From NCBI RefSeq assembly GCF_001412215.1, contig NZ_LLWP01000003.1:62001-126000 (forward strand): a stretch of 64,000 nucleotides of DNA, given 5' to 3'. Under the pieces are notes generated by a model that made no database searches, was not told where the DNA came from, and was given only the letters and a program-made list of their open reading frames with translations. The position numbers and the translations under genes were made by a program. The DNA comes from Pedobacter sp. Hv1. GTDB lineage: Bacteria > Bacteroidota > Bacteroidia > Sphingobacteriales > Sphingobacteriaceae. Shown here piece after piece: positions 44,189-54,184 of the stretch (the first letter of the stretch is position 1; every line of letters begins with the position of its first letter).

Positions 44189-45655
44189 TTAGTTTAACCC
44201 TGTTAATTTTTGATTTACCTGTTCTAATAAATGTTGTACTGCTGCTTCTGATAAATGTAAGACAGGTTTAGGATAAACACCCATCACCACGATCAATACA
44301 CAAATGGTATACAACACTACTTTCTCTGTTCCTTTGATATCAGTAAAACCGATAGTCAAGTCGTTAGTTGTACCTAACATTACTTTTTGATACATTCTCA
44401 GCATGTAAACTGCACCGAATATAATTGTTAAGCCTGCAATTAGACCTAACCAAGCATTATAGCTGTATACACTAAATAACAATAAGAATTCGCCAATAAA
44501 GCCGTTTGTTCCTGGCAAGGCCACTGTACCTAAAACGATAATTAAAAATGTAATCGCCAATTGTGGTGCAACTTTGGCCAAACCACCCAACTCTTCAATC
44601 TTGTTGGTTTGAAGGCGAGAGAAAATAATATCCAATACAAAGAACAAACCGACTACGTTAATACCATGACTTAACATCTGTACCATTACGCCTTGTAAGC
44701 CTTGGGTACTTAGGGTAAAGATACCTGCAGCAATTAAACCAACGTGTGCAATAGAAGAATAAGCCACTAAACGTTTAGCGTTTCTTTGGGTAAATGCAAT
44801 GATAGAGGTATATACAATTCCAATTACCGAAAGTACCATTGCCAACATTGTCCAATCGTGCACACCTTGTGGTACAATTGGCAACAACCATCTGATAACG
44901 CCATAAATACCCATTTTTAGCATGATACCCGATAACAACATGGTTCCAGCTGCTGGAGCTTCGGTATAAGTATCTGGTTGCCAAGTATGGAATGGGAAGA
45001 TTGGCATTTTAATCGCAAATGCGATAAAGAAAGCCCAAAATACCCAACCTTGTTGATATGAGTCTAAATTGAGTGCATAAAATGCATTGATATCAAAGTT
45101 ATTTGCAGGGTTTTGTAGATATAGATAAATGATACCCAATAGCATAAAAAGTGATCCTGCTATGGTGTAAACAAAAAACTTCATGTTTACTTTGATGCGA
45201 TCTTTTCCGCCCCACATGGCACAAATAAAGTAAACCGGAATTAAGGCAGCTTCCCATCCGATGTAGAATAAAAATCCATCCAATGCAGTAAATACCAATA
45301 ACAATCCGCTTTGCATAAATAAGATCAATGCATAAAAAGCATTTGCATTCTTATATTCATGTTTAAAGCTTGCCAAAATGATCAACGGCATTAAAACGTT
45401 GGTTAAAATTACAGTAACCATGCTAATGCCATCCAAACCAACATGGAAGTTGATGCCCAATTGTTGGATCCAAGGATAGTTTACGGCAAACTGTGTGCTT
45501 GCATCTGGTGTAAACCTTAACAATAAACCAATGGTTGTGCCAAGCGAAAACAGTGAAAATGCCAAAGCACCCAACTTAGCCGTATTTTGCTTGGCCATCA
45601 TTGCAGTAATGATAGCGCCAACTAAGGGTAGAAATATGAGTATTAAAAGTTCCAT
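44189..45655 (-). CDS. nuoM: NADH-quinone oxidoreductase subunit M
   Basis: Proton-pumping antiporter-like subunit (488 residues). Marks are FYIGWEAALIPVYFICAMWGG with the essential glutamate in helix 5, FPFHTWQPDTYTEAPAAG, and RLVAYSSIAHVGLIAAG. Membrane helices span the whole length. It lies between nuoL (21-base gap) and nuoN. Confidence 0.97.
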   Translation of the reverse strand: MELLILIFLPLVGAIITAMMAKQNTAKLGALAFSLFSLGTTIGLLLRFTPDASTQFAVNYPWIQQLGINFHVGLDGISMVTVILTNVLMPLIILASFKHEYKNANAFYALILFMQSGLLLVFTALDGFLFYIGWEAALIPVYFICAMWGGKDRIKVNMKFFVYTIAGSLFMLLGIIYLYLQNPANNFDINAFYALNLDSYQQGWVFWAFFIAFAIKMPIFPFHTWQPDTYTEAPAAGTMLLSGIMLKMGIYGVIRWLLPIVPQGVHDWTMLAMVLSVIGIVYTSIIAFTQRNAKRLVAYSSIAHVGLIAAGIFTLSTQGLQGVMVQMLSHGINVVGLFFVLDIIFSRLQTNKIEELGGLAKVAPQLAITFLIIVLGTVALPGTNGFIGEFLLLFSVYSYNAWLGLIAGLTIIFGAVYMLRMYQKVMLGTTNDLTIGFTDIKGTEKVVLYTICVLIVVMGVYPKPVLHLSEAAVQHLLEQVNQKLTGLN

Positions 45656-45676
45656 TTATAGCTGTTGAACCGAATT

Positions 45677-47578
45677 TTAAGAGATAGTTAAATAAGTATA
45701 CAATAACAAAGCGACGATACCGAATACCATCATAAAAATATAGAAACCTACGTTTCCTGATTGTAAAAGGCGTAATCCTTTACTTCCTTCATTAGCTGTC
45801 CAGCCTAAACCATTTACCAGCCCATCAATTACCTTTTTATCGATAATGCGATAGAAAAATTTAGAAAATGCATCTAATGGCTTACGGATAATCGCATCAT
45901 AGATCTCATCTAAGTAAAACTTGTTGTAAGAGATCTTAGCCAATAAAGAACGTTTACCCTCTGCTGCAACTGGAACATGTGCATTTTTAACATATTTGGT
46001 ATAAGCGTAAATGGTAGCTACCAGGGCCGCCAACACAGAAACACCCATTAATGCAAATTCAGTAGTATGGTCTAAACCTAATTCGTGATGTGCAATGCCC
46101 GCTCCAGTTAACCAATGTGCAAGCCACTCGTTACCACCAAAAGCTGCAGGAATATTGATCAATCCACCAATTGCCGCTAAAATTGCCAATACAATTAAAG
46201 GAAACGTCATCGATTTTGGCGACTCATGGATATGTTCTTCTGCATGGTGTGTACCACGGTACTTTCCAAAGAAAGTTAAAAACATCATCCTGAACATGTA
46301 AAATGCAGTTAAGAATGCGGTAAATAAACCAATTGCCCATAACACTTTACTGTGTTCGTAAGCGTGTGCCAATATTTCATCTTTAGAGAAGAAACCAGAG
46401 AATGGTGGTAAACCTGCAATAGCAATGGTACCAATCATCATGGTGGCAAAAGTAACTTTCAGTTTAGACTTTAATCCACCCATGTGGCGCATATCTTGCT
46501 CGTGGTGCATGGCATGGATTACAGAACCTGCACCCAAGAATAACAAAGCTTTAAAGAATGCATGGGTTAGTACATGAAAGAATGAACCAGTATAAGCACC
46601 AACGCCTAAACCTAAAAACATATAGCCCAATTGAGATACTGTTGAATAAGCCAGTACTTTTTTAATATCTGTTTGTGTTAAAGCAATAATGGCTGCAATT
46701 AAAGCCGTGGCCGTTCCAATAATGGCAATTAAATCTTGTGTAGTTGGTGCCAAATCAAACAAGCTGCTTGAACGGGCAATCATGTAAATACCGGCGGTTA
46801 CCATGGTTGCTGCGTGGATTAATGCAGAAACTGGTGTTGGACCAGCCATTGCATCTGGCAACCAAGTAAATAAAGGCAACTGTGCCGATTTACCACAGGC
46901 ACCAATAAATAACAATATGGTAATTAAAGTAATTGTTCCAGAGCCAGGCATCATATTAGCCGCTTGCGGAAATACTTTTGCAAATTCTACGCTACCGAAA
47001 GTATTGAAGATCAAGAATACCCCTAAAAGGAAACCTAAATCGCCAATTCTGTTCATTACAAATGCTTTTTTAGCTGCACTTGCATAATTGCTATTGGTAT
47101 ACCAGAAACCAATTAATAGATAAGAACATAAACCTACACCTTCCCAGCCGATAAACATCACAATGTAGTTTGAACCCAATACCAAGATCAACATGAAGAA
47201 GATAAACAGGTTCAAATAACTGAAAAACTTACCAAAGCCAGCATCATCATGCATGTAGCCTGTAGAATAGATGTGGATTAAAAAGCCAACTCCTGTAATG
47301 ATCAAGAGCATAATTGCACTTAATGGATCATATAAGAAAGAGAGCGGAATATGTAAATTACCGGCACTGATCCAATCGAAAAGATCAATGGTAAATTGTT
47401 TTTGTGTACCAGCACCCAGTTCAAAAAACAAAACAACACTTAATACAAAAGAGGCAAATATTACACCACTACCAATTAAACCGATTAGGCTCTTGCTAAA
47501 GGTATTTCTGCCTAGGCCATTAATTACAAAGCCTAAAAGCGGAAGTAAAGGAATTAACCAAAGTAAACTATTTATCAT
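45677..47578 (-). CDS. nuoL: NADH-quinone oxidoreductase subunit L
   Basis: Distal proton-pumping subunit (633 residues) with the long lateral helix at the C-terminus. Marks are MFIGWEGVGLCSYLLIGFWY, LPLFTWLPDAMAGPTPVSAL, KKVLAYSTVSQLGYMFLGLG and FKALLFLGAGSVIHAMHHEQ. It is 11 bases after nuoK. Confidence 0.98.
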   Translation of the reverse strand: MINSLLWLIPLLPLLGFVINGLGRNTFSKSLIGLIGSGVIFASFVLSVVLFFELGAGTQKQFTIDLFDWISAGNLHIPLSFLYDPLSAIMLLIITGVGFLIHIYSTGYMHDDAGFGKFFSYLNLFIFFMLILVLGSNYIVMFIGWEGVGLCSYLLIGFWYTNSNYASAAKKAFVMNRIGDLGFLLGVFLIFNTFGSVEFAKVFPQAANMMPGSGTITLITILLFIGACGKSAQLPLFTWLPDAMAGPTPVSALIHAATMVTAGIYMIARSSSLFDLAPTTQDLIAIIGTATALIAAIIALTQTDIKKVLAYSTVSQLGYMFLGLGVGAYTGSFFHVLTHAFFKALLFLGAGSVIHAMHHEQDMRHMGGLKSKLKVTFATMMIGTIAIAGLPPFSGFFSKDEILAHAYEHSKVLWAIGLFTAFLTAFYMFRMMFLTFFGKYRGTHHAEEHIHESPKSMTFPLIVLAILAAIGGLINIPAAFGGNEWLAHWLTGAGIAHHELGLDHTTEFALMGVSVLAALVATIYAYTKYVKNAHVPVAAEGKRSLLAKISYNKFYLDEIYDAIIRKPLDAFSKFFYRIIDKKVIDGLVNGLGWTANEGSKGLRLLQSGNVGFYIFMMVFGIVALLLYTYLTIS

Positions 47579-47589
47579 CTTCTATCTAA

Positions 47590-47919
47590 TTACCACTTAA
47601 GGCGATTTAACACATTAATATCTATCGACTGCGTATTTCTGTAAACCATTACAATAATCGCTAATCCTACGGCTACTTCTGCTGCTGCCAAAGCCATAAT
47701 AAAAAATACAAAAACCTGTCCTGATGGATCGTTATGATGTACCGAGAAAGCTGTGAGCAATAGGTTAACTGAATTTAACATCAGCTCTACCGACATAAAA
47801 ATCACAATTGCATTTCTACGGGTCAATACACCAACCACTCCGATCGTAAAAATAATTGCACATAACCAGATGTAATGGTTAAGTGGAACTGCTTGCATGG
47901 TTTGGGTTAGATTATCCAT
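47590..47919 (-). CDS. nuoK: NADH-quinone oxidoreductase subunit K
   Basis: Three-helix membrane subunit (109 residues). The membrane glutamates of the family are visible in SVELMLNSVNLLLTAF and AAAEVAVGLAIIVMVYR. It overlaps the end of nuoJ by eight bases. Confidence 0.97.
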   Translation of the reverse strand: MDNLTQTMQAVPLNHYIWLCAIIFTIGVVGVLTRRNAIVIFMSVELMLNSVNLLLTAFSVHHNDPSGQVFVFFIMALAAAEVAVGLAIIVMVYRNTQSIDINVLNRLKW

Positions 47920-48418
47920 TCGCTTTTTCTTCTTTTTTGGTTAATAATACTGCACCAACCATTGCTGTTAACAATAAAATTGAAGCCAGTTCAAATGGTA
48001 ACATAAATGGACCAAATAATTCTTTACCTAGGTTTTTAACCAATCCCAAGTTTGGATTTTTCAATACCAAAGGACTATTGATCGCAACTGCCTTTAAAGA
48101 GCCTACCAAAGTTACCACAAGGCAACCTCCGGCAATTACACCCACAATTTTAATGAGATTTGATTTATTGGGCTCATTTTCTTTATTTAAATTGAGCAAC
48201 ATGAGCACAAAGAGGAATAGAACCATAATTGCTCCCATGTATACAATAAAGTTTACAACTGCCAAAAACTGTGCGTTTAACAACACATAATGCACTGTAA
48301 AAGTAAAAAAGGTAAGGATCAAATATAAAACACTGTGGATCGGGTTCTTCGAAAAGATAACCAGCAGCGAAAAAATGATGCTTAATGTTGCTACGAAATA
48401 GAATACTGATGTACCCAT
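47912..48418 (-). CDS. nuoJ: NADH-quinone oxidoreductase subunit J
   Basis: Membrane subunit of 168 residues. NPIHSVLYLILTFFTFTVHY and NFIVYMGAIMVLFLFVLMLLN (helix 3 with the pi-bulge Tyr region) are typical. It is separated from nuoI by a 104-base gap containing a three-hairpin repeat. Confidence 0.95.
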   Translation of the reverse strand: MGTSVFYFVATLSIIFSLLVIFSKNPIHSVLYLILTFFTFTVHYVLLNAQFLAVVNFIVYMGAIMVLFLFVLMLLNLNKENEPNKSNLIKIVGVIAGGCLVVTLVGSLKAVAINSPLVLKNPNLGLVKNLGKELFGPFMLPFELASILLLTAMVGAVLLTKKEEKANG

Positions 48419-48450
48419 TAATTTTCTTTTTGTTTAGTTTATTTGTTCAT

Positions 48451-48512
48451 CGTCATTCTGAACTCGTTTCAGAATCTTTCTAACCGGATGCTGAAATAAA
48501 TTCAGCATGACG
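48451..48512. repeat. Three-way-junction repeat in the nuoI-nuoJ gap
   Basis: Outer arms CGTCAT / ATGACG (48451-48456, 48507-48512) enclose two hairpins, TTCTGAA / TTCAGAA (48456-48474) and GCTGAA / TTCAGC (48490-48506). Similar CGTCATTCTGAA elements are frequent in intergenic DNA of Bacteroidota from general knowledge. It lies inside the nuo operon. Confidence 0.85.
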
Positions 48513-48522
48513 TACTCTCTTT

Positions 48523-49023
48523 TTATTTTACCTCCAATGGAGCTTCAACCAATTTATCTTTTCCGTAAATAAAATCCTTACGTAAATAATCAGATGGCAC
48601 AATTGGCCCATCTAAGTAAATTGCTTCTTTAGGGCAAGCCTCTTCACATAAACCACAGAAAATACAACGTAACATGTTGATTTCATAAACTGCAGCATAT
48701 TTCTCTTCGCGATATAAAGCTTTCTCTTCTGCCTTACGCTCTGCAGCAATCATGGTAATGGCTTCTGCTGGGCAAGACAAGGCACATAATCCGCAAGCGG
48801 TACAACGTTCTCTTCCCTCTTCGTCTCTTTTTAAAGAGTGCATCCCTCTCCAGTTGATCGAAAATTCTCTTTGTTGCTCTGGATATTTAATGGTTGAACT
48901 TTTCTTAAAAAAGTGGCTCATTGTAGTACCTAAGCCCTTTACAATTGCAGGCAAATACATGCGTTCTGCCAAATTAAGTGGCTTTTGCTCTAGTACTTTT
49001 TTCTTATTGCTTAATGATTCCAT
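48523..49023 (-). CDS. nuoI: NADH-quinone oxidoreductase subunit I
   Basis: Ferredoxin-like subunit (166 residues) carrying clusters N6a and N6b. Two C-x2-C-x2-C-x3-C motifs are visible: CTACGLCALSCP and CIFCGLCEEACP. It transfers electrons from NuoG toward NuoB. Follows nuoH by nine bases. Confidence 0.97.
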   Translation of the reverse strand: MESLSNKKKVLEQKPLNLAERMYLPAIVKGLGTTMSHFFKKSSTIKYPEQQREFSINWRGMHSLKRDEEGRERCTACGLCALSCPAEAITMIAAERKAEEKALYREEKYAAVYEINMLRCIFCGLCEEACPKEAIYLDGPIVPSDYLRKDFIYGKDKLVEAPLEVK

Positions 49024-49032
49024 ATCTACCTC

Positions 49033-50070
49033 TTAAAACTTGTTTACAACAGCGATTACTATCCCTGTAATGATGATATTGGCAATAGCTAGTGGGATCA
49101 ATCCTTTCCAGCCTAAATTCATCAATTGATCATAACGGAAACGAGGGATAGTCCAACGTACCCACATGAAGAAAAAGATGAAAGCGAATATTTTCAAAAA
49201 TAATACTGCTGTTCCAATTAATGGTGCCGCAATTGGCCCTACCTGTGTAGCTACCCAATCCATACCAGGGTAGTTGTAACCACCAAAGTATAAAGTAGCC
49301 ATCACAGCTGATGAAACAAACATATTGATATACTCAGCAAATAGATAGAACCCTAATTTCATTGATGAATACTCTGTATGGTAACCACCGATCAACTCGG
49401 TTTCACACTCTGGCAAATCGAATGGTGCACGGTTCGTCTCTGCAAAAGAGCAGATCATAAAAATAAGGAAACCTAGTGGCTGATATAAAACATTCCAGTG
49501 CCAACCATGTTGTTGGGCTACAATTTCTTTTAAGCTCAAGCTATTGGTTACCAAAAGTAGGGCAATGATAGATAAACCCATGGCTACCTCGTAACTAATG
49601 TTTTGAGAAGCTGCTCTAATGGCACTTAATAATGAATATTTATTGTTAGAGGCCCAACCTCCAATCATTACACCATATACACCTAAAGATACTACACCAA
49701 AGATGTACAATACACCAACGTTGATATCGGTAACCTGTAATGGAATAACTCTATCACCAATTTTAAGGTCTTGCCCCCAAGGAATAACTGCTGTACCGAT
49801 ACAGGCACAAAGCATGGCTAAACCCGGACCAACCATAAATAACCATTTATTGGCATTTGATGGAATGATCTCTTCTTTCATGAACATTTTTAAACCATCG
49901 GCCAAAGGTTGTAAAATACCAAAAGGGCCTGCTCTATCTGGTCCAAGCCTATCTTGTAAAAAGGCAGCAACTTTACGCTCTGCATAAGTAGAGTACATGG
50001 CAATGACCAAACTGATGGCAAATAAAATAGTTACCAGCAAAAATTTCTCTATAACAAAATCTATATCCAT
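49033..50070 (-). CDS. nuoH: NADH-quinone oxidoreductase subunit H
   Basis: Quinone-site membrane subunit (345 residues). Conserved loop sequences include ERKVAAFLQDRLGPDRAGP, FAETNRAPFDLPECETELI and GGYHTEYSSMKLGFYLF, which form the quinone chamber. Its start overlaps the nuoG stop by one base. Confidence 0.98.
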   Translation of the reverse strand: MDIDFVIEKFLLVTILFAISLVIAMYSTYAERKVAAFLQDRLGPDRAGPFGILQPLADGLKMFMKEEIIPSNANKWLFMVGPGLAMLCACIGTAVIPWGQDLKIGDRVIPLQVTDINVGVLYIFGVVSLGVYGVMIGGWASNNKYSLLSAIRAASQNISYEVAMGLSIIALLLVTNSLSLKEIVAQQHGWHWNVLYQPLGFLIFMICSFAETNRAPFDLPECETELIGGYHTEYSSMKLGFYLFAEYINMFVSSAVMATLYFGGYNYPGMDWVATQVGPIAAPLIGTAVLFLKIFAFIFFFMWVRWTIPRFRYDQLMNLGWKGLIPLAIANIIITGIVIAVVNKF

Positions 50071-51080
50071 TAGAATTTAATGCTTTTTTCTAGTTCAACT
50101 TTATTTGCTTCTTGCAAGGCAAGGTTTTCTTTAATTACTGGCAACGGTTTAAATGTTTCGTAATGGTTCGACGAAATTACCGATGTATCTGCAATATGCG
50201 TTGGGTGTTCAATTGTCCAATCGGCAGTTGCTTTTTTATCAAAGCGACAAGTATTACAGATAAATTCTTCTACCTCTCCAAATTGGTCTTTACGGGCTGT
50301 AACACGTAAAACATCGGCACCTTTATACCAAAGTGTTACTTTACCATTACACTTTTCATGGTCGCAATTTCTGTGTGCATCAACAGGTTTAGTAAACCAA
50401 ACCCTGTTTTTGAACCTAAAGGTTTTATCAGTTAATGCACCTACAGGGCAAACATCAATTACGTTTCCTGAGAAATCGTTATCAACAGCAGCTTGGATAT
50501 AGGTAGAAATTTCTGAATGATCACCACGGTTTAAAATTCCGTGAACACGTTTATTGGTAATTTGATCTGCAGTAAATACACAACGATAGCACAAGATACA
50601 TCTGTTCATGTGCAACTGAATTTTATCGCCAATATCTATTCTTTCGAAAGTACGACGCTCAAATTCATATCTTGTTTTTTGCAAACCATGCTCATAACCT
50701 AAGTTTTGTAAGTCGCACTCTCCGGCTTGGTCGCAAACTGGGCAATCTAACGGGTGATTGATCAATAACATCTCTACCACACCACTTCTGGCCTCTAAAA
50801 CCTCTGGCGAAGTAATGTTTTGCACTTCCATTCCATCCATTACCGTAGTACGGCAAGAGGCTACCAATTTTGGCATCGGACGTGGGTCTTTTTCAGAACC
50901 TTTGGTTACTTTAACAATACATGTACGGCATTTACCACCACTTCCTTCTAATTTAGAGTAATAGCACATTGCAGGTGGTACAATATCGCCCCCAATTTGC
51001 CTTGCAGCATTGAGAATACTTGTACCCGGTGCTACTTCTACCGTGATTCCGTCTATGGTTACCTTCATTAAGTCAGCCAT
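50070..51080 (-). CDS. nuoG: NADH-quinone oxidoreductase subunit G, short form
   Basis: Iron-sulfur subunit (336 residues) carrying an N-terminal [2Fe-2S] site (MCYYSKLEGSGGKCRTC and SCRTT), the His/Cys N5-type motif HPLDCPVCDQAGECDLQ, the N4-type CILCYRCV ... CPVGAL, and a further Cys set (NCDHEKC and FICNTC). It ends there: the large molybdopterin-oxidoreductase-like domain of the ~900-residue enterobacterial NuoG is absent. The frame is intact and flanked tightly by nuoF and nuoH, so the short form is normal for this lineage. Confidence 0.93.
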   Translation of the reverse strand: MADLMKVTIDGITVEVAPGTSILNAARQIGGDIVPPAMCYYSKLEGSGGKCRTCIVKVTKGSEKDPRPMPKLVASCRTTVMDGMEVQNITSPEVLEARSGVVEMLLINHPLDCPVCDQAGECDLQNLGYEHGLQKTRYEFERRTFERIDIGDKIQLHMNRCILCYRCVFTADQITNKRVHGILNRGDHSEISTYIQAAVDNDFSGNVIDVCPVGALTDKTFRFKNRVWFTKPVDAHRNCDHEKCNGKVTLWYKGADVLRVTARKDQFGEVEEFICNTCRFDKKATADWTIEHPTHIADTSVISSNHYETFKPLPVIKENLALQEANKVELEKSIKF

Positions 51081-51082
51081 GA

Positions 51083-52459
51083 TTAAATATTATCCTGTTT
51101 AACTTCTTCAACTTTTTTCTCAATTGGCACTGCGTAATTTGCGATACCATAATTGCTGTCCTGACTTTTGATTGGCTCTTTTACATGCCACTCAAATTCA
51201 TCTCTAAAGTGTCTAATTGCACTTGCAACAGGCCAAGCCGCCGCATCGCCCAATGGACAAATTGTATTTCCTTCTATTTTTTTAGACACATCAACCAATA
51301 AGTCAATATCACTCATTTTTCCGTGTCCATATTCTAGTCTGTGCAATACTTTTTCTAACCAACCCGTTCCTTCTCTACAAGGCGAACATTGTCCACAGCT
51401 TTCGTGGTGATAGAAACGAGAAAAGTTCCAAGTGTTTCTTACAATACACTGGTCTTCGTCAAAAGCGATAAAACCGCCTGAGCCCAACATTGTTCCAGTT
51501 GCAAAACCACCTTCAGAAAGTGATTCGTAGCTCATTAAACGTGCATCGCCATTGGCATATTTTAATGATAGGTTGGCCGGTAAAATTGGCACAGAAGAAC
51601 CTCCAGCTACAGTAGCTTTTAGTCTTTTGCCATTGGCAATACCTCCACAATATTCATCAGAATAAATAAATTCTTCAACTGGCAGGCCCAATTCAATCTC
51701 ATAAACACCTGGTTTTACCAAGTTTCCAGAGGCCGAAATTAGTTTAGTACCAGTACTTCTGCCAATACCAATTTTTGCATATTCGTCGCCACCATCGTTG
51801 ATAATTGGCACAACTGCAGCAATAGATTCAACATTATTTACTACTGTAGGGCAGCCATATAAACCAGCAATAGCCGGGAAAGGTGGTTTGATACGAGGAT
51901 TTCCTCTTTTACCTTCTAATGATTCTAATAAAGCAGTTTCTTCTCCGCAGATATAAGCACCACCACCTGGTTGTACATAAAGCTCCAAATCATATCCAGA
52001 ACCTAATATATTTTTTCCTAAAAATCCGGCAGCCTTAGCTTCAGCAATTGCTTTTTCAAGGATACGGATTTGAGGCATCATTTCGCCACGAACGTATATG
52101 TAAGAGGTTTTGGCACCAAGTGCAAAACTTGAAACAATCATTCCTTCAATTAAAGCATGAGGAATATAGGTCATCAGATACCTATCTTTAAAAGTTCCAG
52201 GCTCAGATTCGTCTGCATTACAAACCAGGTAACGTGCAACACCTTCTGGCTTAGCCAAAAAACTCCACTTCATCCCAGTTGGGAAACCTGCACCACCCCT
52301 GCCACGTAAACCAGACTTTTTAACTTCTTCCACCACTTCATCAGGTGTTAAAGTTTTCAAAGCTTTCTCTACAGCACGGTAACCACCTTTTTGGCGGTAA
52401 ACTTCTAGCGTATTAATGCCAGGTACGTTGATATGTTCGAGTAATAGTTTACGTCCCAT
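51083..52459 (-). CDS. nuoF: NADH-quinone oxidoreductase subunit F
   Basis: NADH- and FMN-binding subunit (458 residues). GLRGRGGAGFPTGMKWSF holds the NADH/FMN site, AYICGEETALLESLEGKRG follows, and SCGQCSPCREGTGW plus TICPLGDAAAWPV supply the four cysteines of cluster N3. Overlaps the nuoE stop by one base. Confidence 0.98.
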   Translation of the reverse strand: MGRKLLLEHINVPGINTLEVYRQKGGYRAVEKALKTLTPDEVVEEVKKSGLRGRGGAGFPTGMKWSFLAKPEGVARYLVCNADESEPGTFKDRYLMTYIPHALIEGMIVSSFALGAKTSYIYVRGEMMPQIRILEKAIAEAKAAGFLGKNILGSGYDLELYVQPGGGAYICGEETALLESLEGKRGNPRIKPPFPAIAGLYGCPTVVNNVESIAAVVPIINDGGDEYAKIGIGRSTGTKLISASGNLVKPGVYEIELGLPVEEFIYSDEYCGGIANGKRLKATVAGGSSVPILPANLSLKYANGDARLMSYESLSEGGFATGTMLGSGGFIAFDEDQCIVRNTWNFSRFYHHESCGQCSPCREGTGWLEKVLHRLEYGHGKMSDIDLLVDVSKKIEGNTICPLGDAAAWPVASAIRHFRDEFEWHVKEPIKSQDSNYGIANYAVPIEKKVEEVKQDNI

Positions 52460-52971
52460 TATTTCTTGCGTAAATCGTCTATTAATTGATCAACCGATTG
52501 CTCAGTTAAATTTTCGTAGAAAGTATATTCTGGACCAATTTGTAATACTGGAGCGAAACCACAAGCAGCTAAACACTCTACACCTCTCCAGCTAAACAAC
52601 CCATCTTCTGTAACTTCGCCTTCTTTAACACCAAGTTTACTTTCAATGTGGCCCATTATTTTTTCTGCGCCTACCAAACAGCAAGGTCCGGTACGGCAAA
52701 CTTCCAATACGTATTTACCTTTTGGCTGTAAGAAGTACATGCTATAAAAAGAAGCAACTTCATACACTTCAATAGGCTCTATTGTTAAATATTCAGCAAC
52801 TTTATCCATTGCAGCGGCACTTGTCCAACCAAATTCTGCTTGTACCAAGTGTAAAATTGGCAATAAAGCCGATTTTTGTTTTCCAACAGGATAACGTTTT
52901 ACAATTTCATCAAATTTGTCAAGCAAAGCTGATGAAAATTCTACAGGTTGTTGTTCTTCTACTTTAAGCAT
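52459..52971 (-). CDS. nuoE: NADH-quinone oxidoreductase subunit E
   Basis: Thioredoxin-fold [2Fe-2S] subunit (170 residues, cluster N1a). Cysteines in VCRTGPCC and ECLAACGFAP match the family. Overlaps the end of nuoD by eight bases. Confidence 0.96.
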   Translation of the reverse strand: MLKVEEQQPVEFSSALLDKFDEIVKRYPVGKQKSALLPILHLVQAEFGWTSAAAMDKVAEYLTIEPIEVYEVASFYSMYFLQPKGKYVLEVCRTGPCCLVGAEKIMGHIESKLGVKEGEVTEDGLFSWRGVECLAACGFAPVLQIGPEYTFYENLTEQSVDQLIDDLRKK

Positions 52972-54178
52972 CTAATTCTCCTGCAATAATGTTCATGCTA
53001 CTCATGTTAATAATGGCATCTGATAACAGCATACCTTCACTCATTTTAGCAAACATTGAGTAATTAATAAAACTTGGTCTTCTAAAGTGCAAACGATAAG
53101 GTGTTCTACCACCATCATTGATCAAATAGAAACCCAGCTCACCATTTCCACCCTCTACAGCGTGGTAAACTTCTGCTTTTGGTGCATCAATTTCGCCCAT
53201 CACAATTTTAAAGTGATAGATCAATGCTTCCATATTATTGTAAACTTCTTCTTTTCCTGGTAAATAAAATTCTGGCACATCGGCATGGAAGATACCTTTA
53301 GGCTCTGATTTTAGTTTCTCTAAAGCCTGTTCGATAATCCTTACACTTTGCCACATTTCTTCGTTGCGCACCAAATAACGGTCGTAAATATCGCCACTGG
53401 TACCTACTGGGATTTCAAAATCAAAATCCTGATACGAAGAGTAAGGCTCGCTTACACGAACATCATAATCTACACCTGTTGCACGCAATAATGGGCCTGT
53501 CCAACCGAAACTCAATGCATTTTCTTGAGTTACTTCGGCAACGCCTGCAGTACGATCGATAAAAATACGGTTACGGTTCAATAAGCTTTCAAACTCTCTT
53601 AAAGCAACCGGAAATTCTTTTAAAAATTTATTGATTTTCGCAAAAGCGATATCATTAAAATCTCTTTCTAAACCTCCAATACGACCAACATTCGTAGTTA
53701 AACGAGCACCACAGATCTCTTCATAGATTTCGTAGATATGCTCTCTAAACTGGAACAGGTAAAGGAAGGTAGTAGTTGCCCCTGTATCTTGAGCAATAAT
53801 AGTATTGCAAATGATATGGTCTGAAATCCTGGCCAACTCCATTACAATTACACGAAGGTAATCTACACGTTTAGGGATTTGGATATTCAACAACTTTTCA
53901 ACCGTCATGTGCCATCCCATGTTATTAATTGGGGATGAACAATAATTTAAACGGTCTGTTAAAGGGGTAATCTGATAAAACGGGCGGTGTTCTGCAATTT
54001 TTTCAAATGCTCTGTGGATGTATCCAATGGTAGATACGCCACTTACAATACGCTCGCCATCTAATTGGAGTACGTTTTGAAAAACACCGTGTGTTGCAGG
54101 GTGCGTTGGACCTAAGTTTAAGGTTACCAATTCGCTCTGCGGATCGTTATCTGTATATACTGGTTGATTGTGCTTCAT
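52964..54178 (-). CDS. nuoD: NADH-quinone oxidoreductase subunit D
   Basis: 49-kDa-type subunit (404 residues) lining the quinone site. LNLGPTHPATHGVFQNVLQLDGE, IGYIHRAFEKIAEHRPFYQ, and GELGFYLINDGGRTPYRLHFR are typical. It is separate from nuoC here, not fused. Confidence 0.98.
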   Translation of the reverse strand: MKHNQPVYTDNDPQSELVTLNLGPTHPATHGVFQNVLQLDGERIVSGVSTIGYIHRAFEKIAEHRPFYQITPLTDRLNYCSSPINNMGWHMTVEKLLNIQIPKRVDYLRVIVMELARISDHIICNTIIAQDTGATTTFLYLFQFREHIYEIYEEICGARLTTNVGRIGGLERDFNDIAFAKINKFLKEFPVALREFESLLNRNRIFIDRTAGVAEVTQENALSFGWTGPLLRATGVDYDVRVSEPYSSYQDFDFEIPVGTSGDIYDRYLVRNEEMWQSVRIIEQALEKLKSEPKGIFHADVPEFYLPGKEEVYNNMEALIYHFKIVMGEIDAPKAEVYHAVEGGNGELGFYLINDGGRTPYRLHFRRPSFINYSMFAKMSEGMLLSDAIINMSSMNIIAGELDA

Positions 54179-54184
54179 TAGTTC

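Noticed and set aside
50070..51080. NuoG as a pseudogene truncated by a frameshift
   Set aside because: Its stop abuts the nuoH start with a one-base overlap and no leftover coding sequence follows, so the short form is genuine.
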